Assembly: GCA_017469925.1 (NCBI GenBank)
Contig: JAFUFK010000013.1
Location: forward strand, 186,001-250,000
DNA: 64,000 nt
Source: Bacteroidaceae bacterium
GTDB lineage: Bacteria; Bacteroidota; Bacteroidia; Bacteroidales; Bacteroidaceae
Reading direction: 5' to 3'
The notes under the pieces are model-generated. The model did no database searches. It was not told where the DNA came from and was given only the letters and a program-made list of their open reading frames with translations. The position numbers and the translations under genes are program-made. The stretch's first letter is position 1. Every line of letters begins with the position of its first letter. This document shows positions 55,426 to 63,323 of this stretch, piece after piece.

Positions 55426-55620
55426 TTATTTATTAAATGTGTCATCACTCTTTTCTTCATTCTCTAACTTCTTTGAGCACGCCACCGCAATGATACCGAT
55501 AAGCAGATTGAAGAACGATAGGGCAAAAGCCCAACCAAAGCCAATTTTCCGGGTGCTCCCCCAGCAACCAACTGCCAATGCCAACGATATGGCAATTACA
55601 AATAATAAAAGTACTTCCAT
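55426..55620 (-). CDS. 64-residue membrane protein
   Basis: Two hydrophobic helices (about 3-19 and 28-48), a TRKIGFGWAFALSFFN turn and an acidic tail. The pattern is like small two-helix proteins of the superinfection-immunity type, but similarity is only in shape. It is the first of the small genes following the helicase. Confidence 0.55.
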   Translation of the reverse strand: MEVLLLFVIAISLALAVGCWGSTRKIGFGWAFALSFFNLLIGIIAVACSKKLENEEKSDDTFNK

Positions 55621-55697
55621 AATACAAATTTAAAATGTTATTGAATCGTGTTTCTACTACTATATGTCATAATCCAGGGAAAGGTTACAATTCTACT

Positions 55698-57749
55698 TCA
55701 TTTTTTTATCTTCATGCAGAATTTCATATAGGCTTCGCTCTTCTTGTCCGCTCCAGATAGCAGTTGATTAAAATCATCTTCCGCCATGTTTTCATCATTA
55801 AATGCCTCAATAAGATTGTTTCCCTCGTCCCCATCCTCAACCGTAAGAAAAGTCTTTTCTTTCAGGACTGTTCTTCTCAGCATCACATAGCCAGGAATAT
55901 AATCTGGGCACATGTTCAACAATTTCAGACAAGCCTTTTTGCTTGGAATCTGGAGTTTGTCATTAATGTGCATTTCCAACAAATACAGTTTCTTGTCTAT
56001 CGGTTTTACATCCATTGCGTTTTGAGCCAGTTCGAAGATTCGTTCTTTCTCATCACGGGCTTCTGCATACCGTCCCAACTCAAACAAAGCGCGGCTTTTG
56101 ATAAATATCGCCTCAAGACACAGCCGTCTGCTAAGAACTAAATCAGCGTATCCTACAGCATCCTCATAACGATTAGCATACAAGCAAATAACAGCATTAA
56201 GAAAGTTTGCGGTCATACTGACATCCCTGCATAAGGGCATATTAGCAGTATATCCCATCAAATGACTGTCGCTCAACATCACATCAAACATCCTCTTACC
56301 CAACAAGGCAGCATCACGCAGTTCATTGTATCTCACTTTCTCCATCAACTGTTCCAAACATGTTTTTGCGGCGGCATCATAATTTCCCGCCCGATAATGC
56401 TTGTAAAACTTCTGCCCTATTTCCAAACCCTCATTTATCATCGCTGCATCGTTAAACGAGTTAGAGAACACCTTTATCTCTGGATTTTGCATTACATGGT
56501 ATGCACGCATAGGGCAACTCAATGTTAAACCCTCCAATGAAGTCATTCGGCTGATTGCCACATACGCTTGTCCTGGTGCAAAAACACCGTGGGACAAATC
56601 CAGATGCATCCGGTCGATAGTCATGCCCTGCGACTTGTGTATCGTTATTGCCCATGCCAGTTTAAGGGGAAACTGCGTATATGTCCCGACGATCTTTGTT
56701 TCCATTTTCTTGGAACTTCGGCTGTAGGTTTTCTTCTTATTCTCCCATGTCACCCTCTCCACTATGCACTCCTGCCCATTCTCCAACTCTACTTTTATTT
56801 TATCCTCATTCAGTTCCGATACAATTGCAATAGTTCCATTGACATATTCTCTATCATGCCCATTCCTACAAAAAATAACCTGCGCCCCGACTTTCAGACG
56901 AAGGTCTACAGGGACTGGTACATTGTTGCGGTTGAAATCACCCGCAAACTTCCCCTCATAAGAATGCTCGTCGGTGCAGAGTTCTTTATATTTCTTCTCG
57001 TTGATGTTCTCCGCCATGAAGTTGTATGCGCTCAATGTCACGGAGTAGTCTTCTGCACAATCTTCGGTCGTTACATGCTGATTCAGCAATTCAAGATCTT
57101 TCACACGCGCCTCACCAATCCTAAGTCTGTCTAAAATTTCAAGGAATACCTTATCGCTTTGCCGATAAACCTTTTGGAACTCAATCTTTTGAAATGTCAT
57201 CCGTTTCAGTACCCGGGCTTTATAGAAATAAGGAACACCCATCCCATACAAGTCCTCCAACATCTCCTCATCGGCGCTGCCCTTCACGACAACAGGCGGC
57301 AATTGGAACAAATCGCCGACAAAGATAACTTGCTTCCCTCCAAATGGAAGATTGTTCTTCAGGAAGATTCTCAGGAATCGGTCCATTCCATCCACGATAT
57401 CGCACCTAACCATAGAGGCCTCATCTATAATAATTGTGTCCACCCTCCGCAAAACATCCCTGTTTCGGCTCCAATTGGCTTCTTGCAATTCCGTATAAGG
57501 GCCTATGGGTTCAAACGGAAAGCCAAAGAATGAATGAATAGTCTGCCCTCCAATTGCTACAGCGGCAATCCCTGTTGGGGCTAACAGAAGGAAGTTCTTC
57601 TCAACCTCTGTCTGAATCCATTTGATAAACGTCGTCTTACCCGTTCCTGCCTTACCTGTAATGAAAAACGACTCGTTAGTCTCTGCTACCAAACCAAAGG
57701 CCTTCATCTGCTCAACATTCGTTGAGTCCAACATTGTCTCTTGTTCCAT
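55698..57749 (-). CDS. PIF1-type superfamily 1 helicase with C-terminal helical repeats
   Basis: 683 residues. Walker A is ITGKAGTGKTTF, motif II is IIDEASMV, and QVIFVGDLFQLPPV and TIHKSQGMT...YVAISRM complete the PIF1/RecD-like set. Residues 470-640 form TPR-like helices. PIF1 relatives unwind DNA and remove structures; in Bacteroidota such stand-alone genes are common with unknown role. It lies at the head of the A+T-rich minus-strand operon. Confidence 0.88.
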   Translation of the reverse strand: MEQETMLDSTNVEQMKAFGLVAETNESFFITGKAGTGKTTFIKWIQTEVEKNFLLLAPTGIAAVAIGGQTIHSFFGFPFEPIGPYTELQEANWSRNRDVLRRVDTIIIDEASMVRCDIVDGMDRFLRIFLKNNLPFGGKQVIFVGDLFQLPPVVVKGSADEEMLEDLYGMGVPYFYKARVLKRMTFQKIEFQKVYRQSDKVFLEILDRLRIGEARVKDLELLNQHVTTEDCAEDYSVTLSAYNFMAENINEKKYKELCTDEHSYEGKFAGDFNRNNVPVPVDLRLKVGAQVIFCRNGHDREYVNGTIAIVSELNEDKIKVELENGQECIVERVTWENKKKTYSRSSKKMETKIVGTYTQFPLKLAWAITIHKSQGMTIDRMHLDLSHGVFAPGQAYVAISRMTSLEGLTLSCPMRAYHVMQNPEIKVFSNSFNDAAMINEGLEIGQKFYKHYRAGNYDAAAKTCLEQLMEKVRYNELRDAALLGKRMFDVMLSDSHLMGYTANMPLCRDVSMTANFLNAVICLYANRYEDAVGYADLVLSRRLCLEAIFIKSRALFELGRYAEARDEKERIFELAQNAMDVKPIDKKLYLLEMHINDKLQIPSKKACLKLLNMCPDYIPGYVMLRRTVLKEKTFLTVEDGDEGNNLIEAFNDENMAEDDFNQLLSGADKKSEAYMKFCMKIKK

Positions 57750-58196
57750 ATTGTTTTCTTTTATCTGTTTCCATTACTTAATGCACAAGCATCTTGAAAG
57801 GTTACACATAGGTACGTACTTATGAGGCTATATGCGCACTCTATCGTGCCCCTTTCTATTACTCTATGACAGAAACAGGTAAAAGGTTAACATGGGACAA
57901 AAAGGCAAGCATGAAATTTCATGCTTGCCTAACCTGTGTTAAGCACAATACTACCAATAAAACAATCTATATCATTCCTCCTTTCTTGAAACGCCCAATC
58001 TATACGTGGAAGAGAATCCATAGAAGGTTTATTAATATTGTGTGTAGCACCTAAATCTATACTATTTATATTCATAGTATAAAAAATTAGATAAATACTA
58101 TCCCCATAACCAACTGCAAGACACGAACTTGCCGTTTCGATGGCGCATTACAAAGGAATAATATTTTTTCGAATTGTCCAAATTAAATCGCAATTT
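57750..58196. other. A+T-rich gap between the helicase and CHAT genes
   Basis: It holds a perfect 26-bp palindrome (57903-57928) and a weaker ATACTAT...ATAGTAT hairpin near 58066-58087. No convincing coding frame or Bacteroidota promoter was seen. Confidence 0.5.
57896..57928 (-). terminator. Perfect palindrome with minus-strand T-run
   Basis: GGCAAGCATGAAA and TTTCATGCTTGCC join without a spacer (57903-57928). On the minus strand it is followed by TTTTTG. It suits a terminator for the CHAT operon, although it lies about 270 bases beyond that stop. Confidence 0.65.
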
Positions 58197-60743
58197 TTAA
58201 TCAAGCATTATAAAGGCTGCCCAATAGTAAGGATCGGGATAATGTCTTGCAACTTCTAACTGAGCACGTTTTAACGCACTATGCTTTTCCTCACCCGTGA
58301 ACAGATATTTATAAAATGCCGTCATTAACATTGCGGTAGATTCATCAGGAACTTTCCAGAGGCTCGCGACGATAGTTTCAACACCAGCCATCTTAAATGC
58401 TTTCAATAGTCCACCTATTCCTTCTTGCAGCGTTGTTCCTATTGCGGTTTCACATGCAGAAAGAACGACTAACCTCGTATTGCTAAAATCGAGTAAAGAT
58501 AGTTCCTCTGCTGTTAAGACTCCATCGTCAAGAATCCTTTCATCTGCAATCTCATGTAAGGTTTCATTTGCTCCTGCCATTAGCAAGCCAGAAAGCAGCA
58601 TAGAGTTATCTTTCCTATAATATGTAAATAGAGAATTGAAATAGTCTGTATACTTTTTAAAACCTACTAAGTAGAAAGCATGTGTAGCAAAATGTATGAT
58701 AGATGGAGAACTTCCATCTAAACCGCGGACGGACGTTTCATTTGCCTCAGCACCTTTATACACAACGGTATTACATAGATGGTTGAGGGATATGGCCTCA
58801 ATTGAGTCTGTTTCTTGTTCCGTTGCCTGAAGGAAACTGAATCCGATTGAACCTCCTTCTTTTGCTTCAATCTCTTCAAGTATAAGACTCCTAACCGCAT
58901 GATTGGATGAAGTATCTCTGCCGCCCTTTTCGTACTCTATCCCACCATATATTATTACCGTGTCGTATATTTTTGGGAGCGTGGTTGCCCTTTTGCATAA
59001 TGTCGAAGTTGAGGAAACGATACGAATATCATACTTCTCGTTCAAGAAGCCCCCATCAGGACATGGGATGAAGCCAATATTGACTTGTTGCAAACCAAGA
59101 ATGGGTGAGATATAAATCCTCTTCGCATCACGCACTATTGAGTCCATTCTCTCCCATATCATATGGTATAGTGTATTCCCTTTATACTTAAGATACAATT
59201 TGTTAATACCAAACTCCATACCAATTAGTGAATGCAGTATAGTATCATGAAGTTCCTGTACAGTACATAAATCCACCAATTGGGGAGCATCGCTTTCTTT
59301 GGAGAGAAGAAGCGCACCATATCTTAGCCCACCGCCATCGTCCTCCTCTTCATCCGCAGTTGAAAAGTCTCCATAAGTAATAATCTCTACTGCATACTCA
59401 TTAGGTTGAAGGGCATTCCGTACATCCCGCCACACATAACCGGATGGATTCTTTCCGTGTTCAAAGTTCCTTAGTGCCGCAATAAAAGTTCGTTCTTTCT
59501 CATCCAATAATGTATATATGGATTTATCTGACTCATGTTCACGTTTGGCTTCCCCAACAAACATCCGGCTCCGCAAAGCCTTTATGTCGCCCCACTGTGA
59601 CTTAAGTTCTTCATTCTTGTCTATTGTTTGACGAAGCCGCTGCATACTTTCAAAAACAACATTCTTAAGAAACAAAGCATTGTCATAGCACATCCCTACG
59701 GCATCACAGTTGTTCGCATATTTATCCAATATATTCATGTTCACCTTAAGTTGTAGTGCATACTTATCCCACATCTCTTCAATAATCTTAGATGGGAATG
59801 AAGAATAAGACTCATTACAAATAGATTTCAAATATTGGCTACACATACTCATATATTTGACTGCCTCACTTTCCCGCCCTAAAAAGTAATTCGCCAAAGC
59901 TATACTATTATAGACATTAGACTTTTCTACATCAGATAAATTTAAAGTTTCCATTTGATGTAAAATCCCCAAGGCTTCGTCATATTTACCACTATCTATA
60001 TACAAAATAGCCAGATTATTTGCAGCATTTATGAATTCAGACACATATTCCTCTTTGTCTTTCGACATCTCATATGCCTTGCGTGTATACTCTATTGCTT
60101 CTCTCAGTTGGCCAATATCATGAAAAATGACACCAGCCTTTTGATAAATCCCTATACCTCTGCGCATTGCGTCAGGTGAATTGTCTGTCTCTAATATTGA
60201 AATTGCTTCTTCTATTTCGTTTTTGGCTAATTCTAACTCATCCAAATTTCTATGACACTCCGCTAACATACTAAGTATGACAGCATAAATTCCATCGACT
60301 TCGTTTCGCTCTTTTAAGAAATTCACTACAGTGTCTAAATACAAAGATGCTCGAGAATAATTTTGCAGATTGCTTAGCAATCCGCCATATGTAACATATA
60401 AGCTATAAAAATATGAGGATTTCCGTTCCTCCTTTACCATGAAGTCAATTGCATGGGAAAGGAGTGTGTCTGCGGCATGCAAATTATTAGTTTGTACATA
60501 CACGGTAGACAATAGAGAAACCAGTCCTATATATATGGTATCTTGAAAATCTTCTTGTCCATTCTCAAACATGGATATATGTTGTTCCATGAATGAGACA
60601 GGTTTCTCAAATTTTCTGCTATATATATCTGCAAGTAACTGTTCAACAGAATAGCTATCGTCATACTGGGCCTGTATACCTAATATTGGCGATAAAACTA
60701 TAAATAGTATAAATAGAAGTTTATGGCGTAATAATACCTTCAT
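58197..60743 (-). CDS. Exported TPR-CHAT caspase-like protease
   Basis: 848 residues. A signal peptide (about 1-25, ending GIQAQ) is followed by TPR-type repeats (about 60-340, e.g. AADTLLSHAIDFMVKEE, EAIEYTRKAYEMSK, YDEALGILHQME) and a C-terminal CHAT domain (about 500-848). The catalytic dyad is His688 in HFATHAF and Cys764 in LSACETA, with the usual GLLKAFKMAGVETIVASLW after it. CHAT proteases are activated by partners bound to the TPR part. The signal peptide places it outside the cytoplasm, unlike the type III-E CRISPR TPR-CHAT. It is the last gene of the caspase-sigma-anti-sigma run. Confidence 0.9.
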   Translation of the reverse strand: MKVLLRHKLLFILFIVLSPILGIQAQYDDSYSVEQLLADIYSRKFEKPVSFMEQHISMFENGQEDFQDTIYIGLVSLLSTVYVQTNNLHAADTLLSHAIDFMVKEERKSSYFYSLYVTYGGLLSNLQNYSRASLYLDTVVNFLKERNEVDGIYAVILSMLAECHRNLDELELAKNEIEEAISILETDNSPDAMRRGIGIYQKAGVIFHDIGQLREAIEYTRKAYEMSKDKEEYVSEFINAANNLAILYIDSGKYDEALGILHQMETLNLSDVEKSNVYNSIALANYFLGRESEAVKYMSMCSQYLKSICNESYSSFPSKIIEEMWDKYALQLKVNMNILDKYANNCDAVGMCYDNALFLKNVVFESMQRLRQTIDKNEELKSQWGDIKALRSRMFVGEAKREHESDKSIYTLLDEKERTFIAALRNFEHGKNPSGYVWRDVRNALQPNEYAVEIITYGDFSTADEEEDDGGGLRYGALLLSKESDAPQLVDLCTVQELHDTILHSLIGMEFGINKLYLKYKGNTLYHMIWERMDSIVRDAKRIYISPILGLQQVNIGFIPCPDGGFLNEKYDIRIVSSTSTLCKRATTLPKIYDTVIIYGGIEYEKGGRDTSSNHAVRSLILEEIEAKEGGSIGFSFLQATEQETDSIEAISLNHLCNTVVYKGAEANETSVRGLDGSSPSIIHFATHAFYLVGFKKYTDYFNSLFTYYRKDNSMLLSGLLMAGANETLHEIADERILDDGVLTAEELSLLDFSNTRLVVLSACETAIGTTLQEGIGGLLKAFKMAGVETIVASLWKVPDESTAMLMTAFYKYLFTGEEKHSALKRAQLEVARHYPDPYYWAAFIMLD

Positions 60744-60744
60744 T

Positions 60745-60905
60745 CAATGACCTGTAATAATTCTCTTACTTTATCCCCAACTGCTGTGCTATCGAGGTAT
60801 CTTTGTTCCATTTACGAAGAATAGCCTCGGTCTTCTCCATATCATCATTATCAATATATCCACGGACAGACTTTGGTCTATCTCAATTATCTTTATCAAC
60901 CTTTT
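60745..60905 (-). pseudogene. Decayed second copy of the anti-sigma gene 3' end
   Basis: On the minus strand one frame reads GYIDNDDMEKTEAILRKWN and another reads STAVGDKVRELLQVIE before a stop. Together they align with the end of the intact anti-sigma-like gene (GYLKNNDKTKAKTVLTKLQ, then GTAVGDKVRELNRKL) across one frameshift. Only the last 40-50 codons remain. It sits between the RhuM gene and the TPR-CHAT gene. Bases 60906-60954 hold nothing I can name. Confidence 0.75.
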
Positions 60906-60954
60906 ACTATTTCCCAATGTCCGCCCTTGTAGCAGAAACCTGTTTGGGCAGAGT

Positions 60955-61986
60955 CTAGGTGGTTCCTGGCAGACCTTTCTCCTTCTGTATCAATTCCCGA
61001 ATGGCTCTGTCGTAGTCGCTCTCATATTGTAGCATTTCCATCTGACGGTATTTCTCAAACTCCGCTATAGCCTTTCTTTTGGCTTCTTCGTGAGTAATCG
61101 TTCCTTTGCCTACGAGTAACTGCCTACCAGATAGTTTCATCAGTTCGTCAAGTTTCTCTATCCACTCTACCATCTTCATAGGCTTCTCTTGTAGTGCCTG
61201 AACTTCCGCAAAGTCTAAGTACTGCGATACCAACAGATTCAAGTACGTCAGTTCCTGTTCCGTCAGGTAGTTCTTGGCTATCTGCACATCTTCTTTCGTG
61301 ATATAGTTGCCTTTGAAGTTCGTCATACCCACCATCGGCTTATTGGCATCCACCCTGTCATATACCAACTCTGCTGCGGTATGCTGGTGTGCGGCATAGT
61401 GCAGTTTGTTCTGTACTGTTGCAAAGAAGTGTTTTGTAAGGTTCGCAGTAGGGTCATAGTCTATGCTGGTAATGAAGATGTCAGTCACCTGCTGATAGAG
61501 GTTACGTTCACTGCTACGAATGTCACGAATACGTTGCAGCAGTTCCCTAAAATAACGGTTGCGATTGCCCTTCAAACGATTATCGTCCAACACAAATCCT
61601 TTCTGTATGAATTCACGCAGACGTGCCGTAGCCCATTGGCGAAAGCGAGTAGCCACTTGGGACTTCACACGATAACCCACAGCGATAATCATGTCCAGAT
61701 TGTAATGATTCATCTGTCGCTTAACGCTTCTGTCCCCCTCTTGGCGAACTATCAAAAATTTTTTGAGAGTTCGTTCTGGGGCTTGTTCACCTTCCTCATA
61801 AATCTGATTGATGTGGTAACTCACGTCCTGTCGCGAAGCATCAAACAACTCCATCATCTGCTCTTGGGTCAGCCAGACATCCTCGCCCTCAAACCTTACA
61901 TTTACACGCGCGATTCCGTTATCATCTTGATATATCAAGAACGACTGATTTCTGTCTGCTAATTCGTTATTGTCTTTTTTTGTCAT
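60955..61986 (-). CDS. RhuM family protein
   Basis: 343 residues. VRFEGEDVWLTQEQMMELFDASRQDVSYHINQIYEEGE and the following YNLDMIIAVGYRVKSQVATRFRQWAT segment, read in parts, are the RhuM family signature. The C-terminal half is helical and charged. RhuM proteins are found in mobile islands and near restriction or Fic-type genes; their biochemical role is not known. It starts 8 bases after the anti-sigma stop and separates the sigma pair from the CHAT gene, so it looks like a later insertion. Confidence 0.87.
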   Translation of the reverse strand: MTKKDNNELADRNQSFLIYQDDNGIARVNVRFEGEDVWLTQEQMMELFDASRQDVSYHINQIYEEGEQAPERTLKKFLIVRQEGDRSVKRQMNHYNLDMIIAVGYRVKSQVATRFRQWATARLREFIQKGFVLDDNRLKGNRNRYFRELLQRIRDIRSSERNLYQQVTDIFITSIDYDPTANLTKHFFATVQNKLHYAAHQHTAAELVYDRVDANKPMVGMTNFKGNYITKEDVQIAKNYLTEQELTYLNLLVSQYLDFAEVQALQEKPMKMVEWIEKLDELMKLSGRQLLVGKGTITHEEAKRKAIAEFEKYRQMEMLQYESDYDRAIRELIQKEKGLPGTT

Positions 61987-61994
61987 ATTACTAT

Positions 61995-62732
61995 CTATAA
62001 CTTTCTATTAAGTTCCCTAACTTTATCTCCCACTGCCGTTCCCTCATGATTCATTTCTTGCAACTTGGTCAGGACTGTCTTTGCCTTGGTCTTATCATTG
62101 TTCTTCAAGTAACCGATGGCAAGGTTCCAACCAATTTCGGCAGCGTATGCCGTATAGTCATTGTAAGTATCAGAGGTTGAAAGTTCCCAGCATTGCTGCA
62201 ACTCTGCGAGCGTGTGCTTCAGGTCTGTCTTCGTCTTTACATTGCTGAACAGAGAATCCAGATGCTGTTCTACTTCTGTTATTTCCGCACCTCTCGCCAA
62301 AAGAGATGTTTCAAAAGCATTCTCATATTCTGCGGCAAGAGCCGTCGTCATTCTGTAATCATAGTATTCTATACCTATCCAGAAGATAAATACCAGTGAG
62401 GCTGCCAAAGATAATATATAGGATACCTTGCGGAGGGTAACGACTTTAGCCTTTGGCTTATCTACAGTCTTGTCTATAATCTGTTTTATCTCCTTTTCAC
62501 TTGCATTGCGCAATGCCTCTGTCGTTTCCTTGTCCCGAGCCGTTCCCACCTGCTTTAGACCTTTCGTGAGGCGGGCAATGGCAATGGCTCGTTCCTTCAA
62601 CTGAGGATTCTCTTTCAGTTCTTGTATGAAGGCTTGCTCCTTTTCTTCCGACATCTGTCCACGGAGGTAGGCATCGATGCGGGCATCCTCCTGGAGGCGT
62701 TTCTCGTCTATGTTGTTTATGTCTGTCGTCAT
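61995..62732 (-). CDS. Membrane-bound anti-sigma-like protein
   Basis: 245 residues from the ATG at 62732. The cytoplasmic N-terminal part (about 1-125) begins with DARIDAYLRGQMSEEKEQAF, the common opening of Bacteroidota anti-sigma proteins. One transmembrane helix follows (about 105-125; VSYILSLAASLVFIFWIGI), then a helical outer part with a TPR-like unit at the end (AIGYLKNNDKTKAKTVLTKL). It is 10 bases downstream of the sigma factor gene. Anti-sigma function is inferred from position and topology. Confidence 0.78.
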   Translation of the reverse strand: MTTDINNIDEKRLQEDARIDAYLRGQMSEEKEQAFIQELKENPQLKERAIAIARLTKGLKQVGTARDKETTEALRNASEKEIKQIIDKTVDKPKAKVVTLRKVSYILSLAASLVFIFWIGIEYYDYRMTTALAAEYENAFETSLLARGAEITEVEQHLDSLFSNVKTKTDLKHTLAELQQCWELSTSDTYNDYTAYAAEIGWNLAIGYLKNNDKTKAKTVLTKLQEMNHEGTAVGDKVRELNRKL

Positions 62733-62742
62733 ACGCTTGAAA

Positions 62743-63318
62743 TCATTTGTCTTCTTCAAATATGTCCTTTGAAAGCCGCTGGTAGTGTTCCCGGAACTTC
62801 TCACAACAACGATGTTTAGTTACTTTCACCGTTCCCTCACTCTTGTAACCGAACATCTCAGCCATTGTCTTCATGGAGAATCCGTCGCGATAGAATCCCC
62901 ACAGAATGTTGTTGCAGGGTTCGGGCATATCGCTCACTATCTGACGCACCAAGTGGTCTTTGCGCTCCGCGATTTCGGTGTCGTCATCCTCCAGCGCCAA
63001 CAGTTTGTCGATGCGGTCGTCTTCGTATTCGCTCTTGGTCGTGTCTGGGTATTCGTCTATGATGTTCAACTCCTTTCCTCGCTTGCGAAGCAACTCATGG
63101 GCCTTGTTCCTGCATATCGCATTGAAGTAGGTAGAGAGGGAAGACCTCAGGTCATCCAGTTTGCCCTCCTTTATCTGCCGGTATAGCACAAGGAAGGAAT
63201 CTTGAAAGATGTTTTCGCAATCCACGCGCTGCAATGAGAAAGTACCTTGCAGGAAAGCCAAGGTTTTCTCCCATTGTTCAGAGGCAAACTTATTTAATTG
63301 TTGTTCCGTATATGCCAT
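62743..63318 (-). CDS. ECF-type RNA polymerase sigma factor
   Basis: 191 residues from the ATG at 63318 (MAYTEQQLNKFAS). Region 2 is seen in DCENIFQDSFLVLYRQI and TYFNAICRNKAHELLRKR. Region 4 is seen in FYRDGFSMKTMAEMFGYKSEGTVKVTKHRC, including the helix-turn-helix. Between them is an acidic linker (EYPDTTKSEYEDDRID). It lies 5 bases after the caspase-like gene and 10 before the anti-sigma-like gene. It is probably released by regulated proteolysis or autoregulates this operon (inference). Confidence 0.9.
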   Translation of the reverse strand: MAYTEQQLNKFASEQWEKTLAFLQGTFSLQRVDCENIFQDSFLVLYRQIKEGKLDDLRSSLSTYFNAICRNKAHELLRKRGKELNIIDEYPDTTKSEYEDDRIDKLLALEDDDTEIAERKDHLVRQIVSDMPEPCNNILWGFYRDGFSMKTMAEMFGYKSEGTVKVTKHRCCEKFREHYQRLSKDIFEEDK

Positions 63319-63323
63319 TGGGT

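Noticed and set aside
58197-60743. Type III-E CRISPR TPR-CHAT (Craspase) component
   Set aside because: The protein has an export signal, and there is no Cas7-11, CRISPR array or Csx30-like partner. Only the domain combination is shared.
60780-60850. Short free-standing gene upstream of CHAT (MEKTEAILRKWN...)
   Set aside because: A 24-codon frame opens here, but it is the middle of the frameshifted anti-sigma remnant and not an independent gene.
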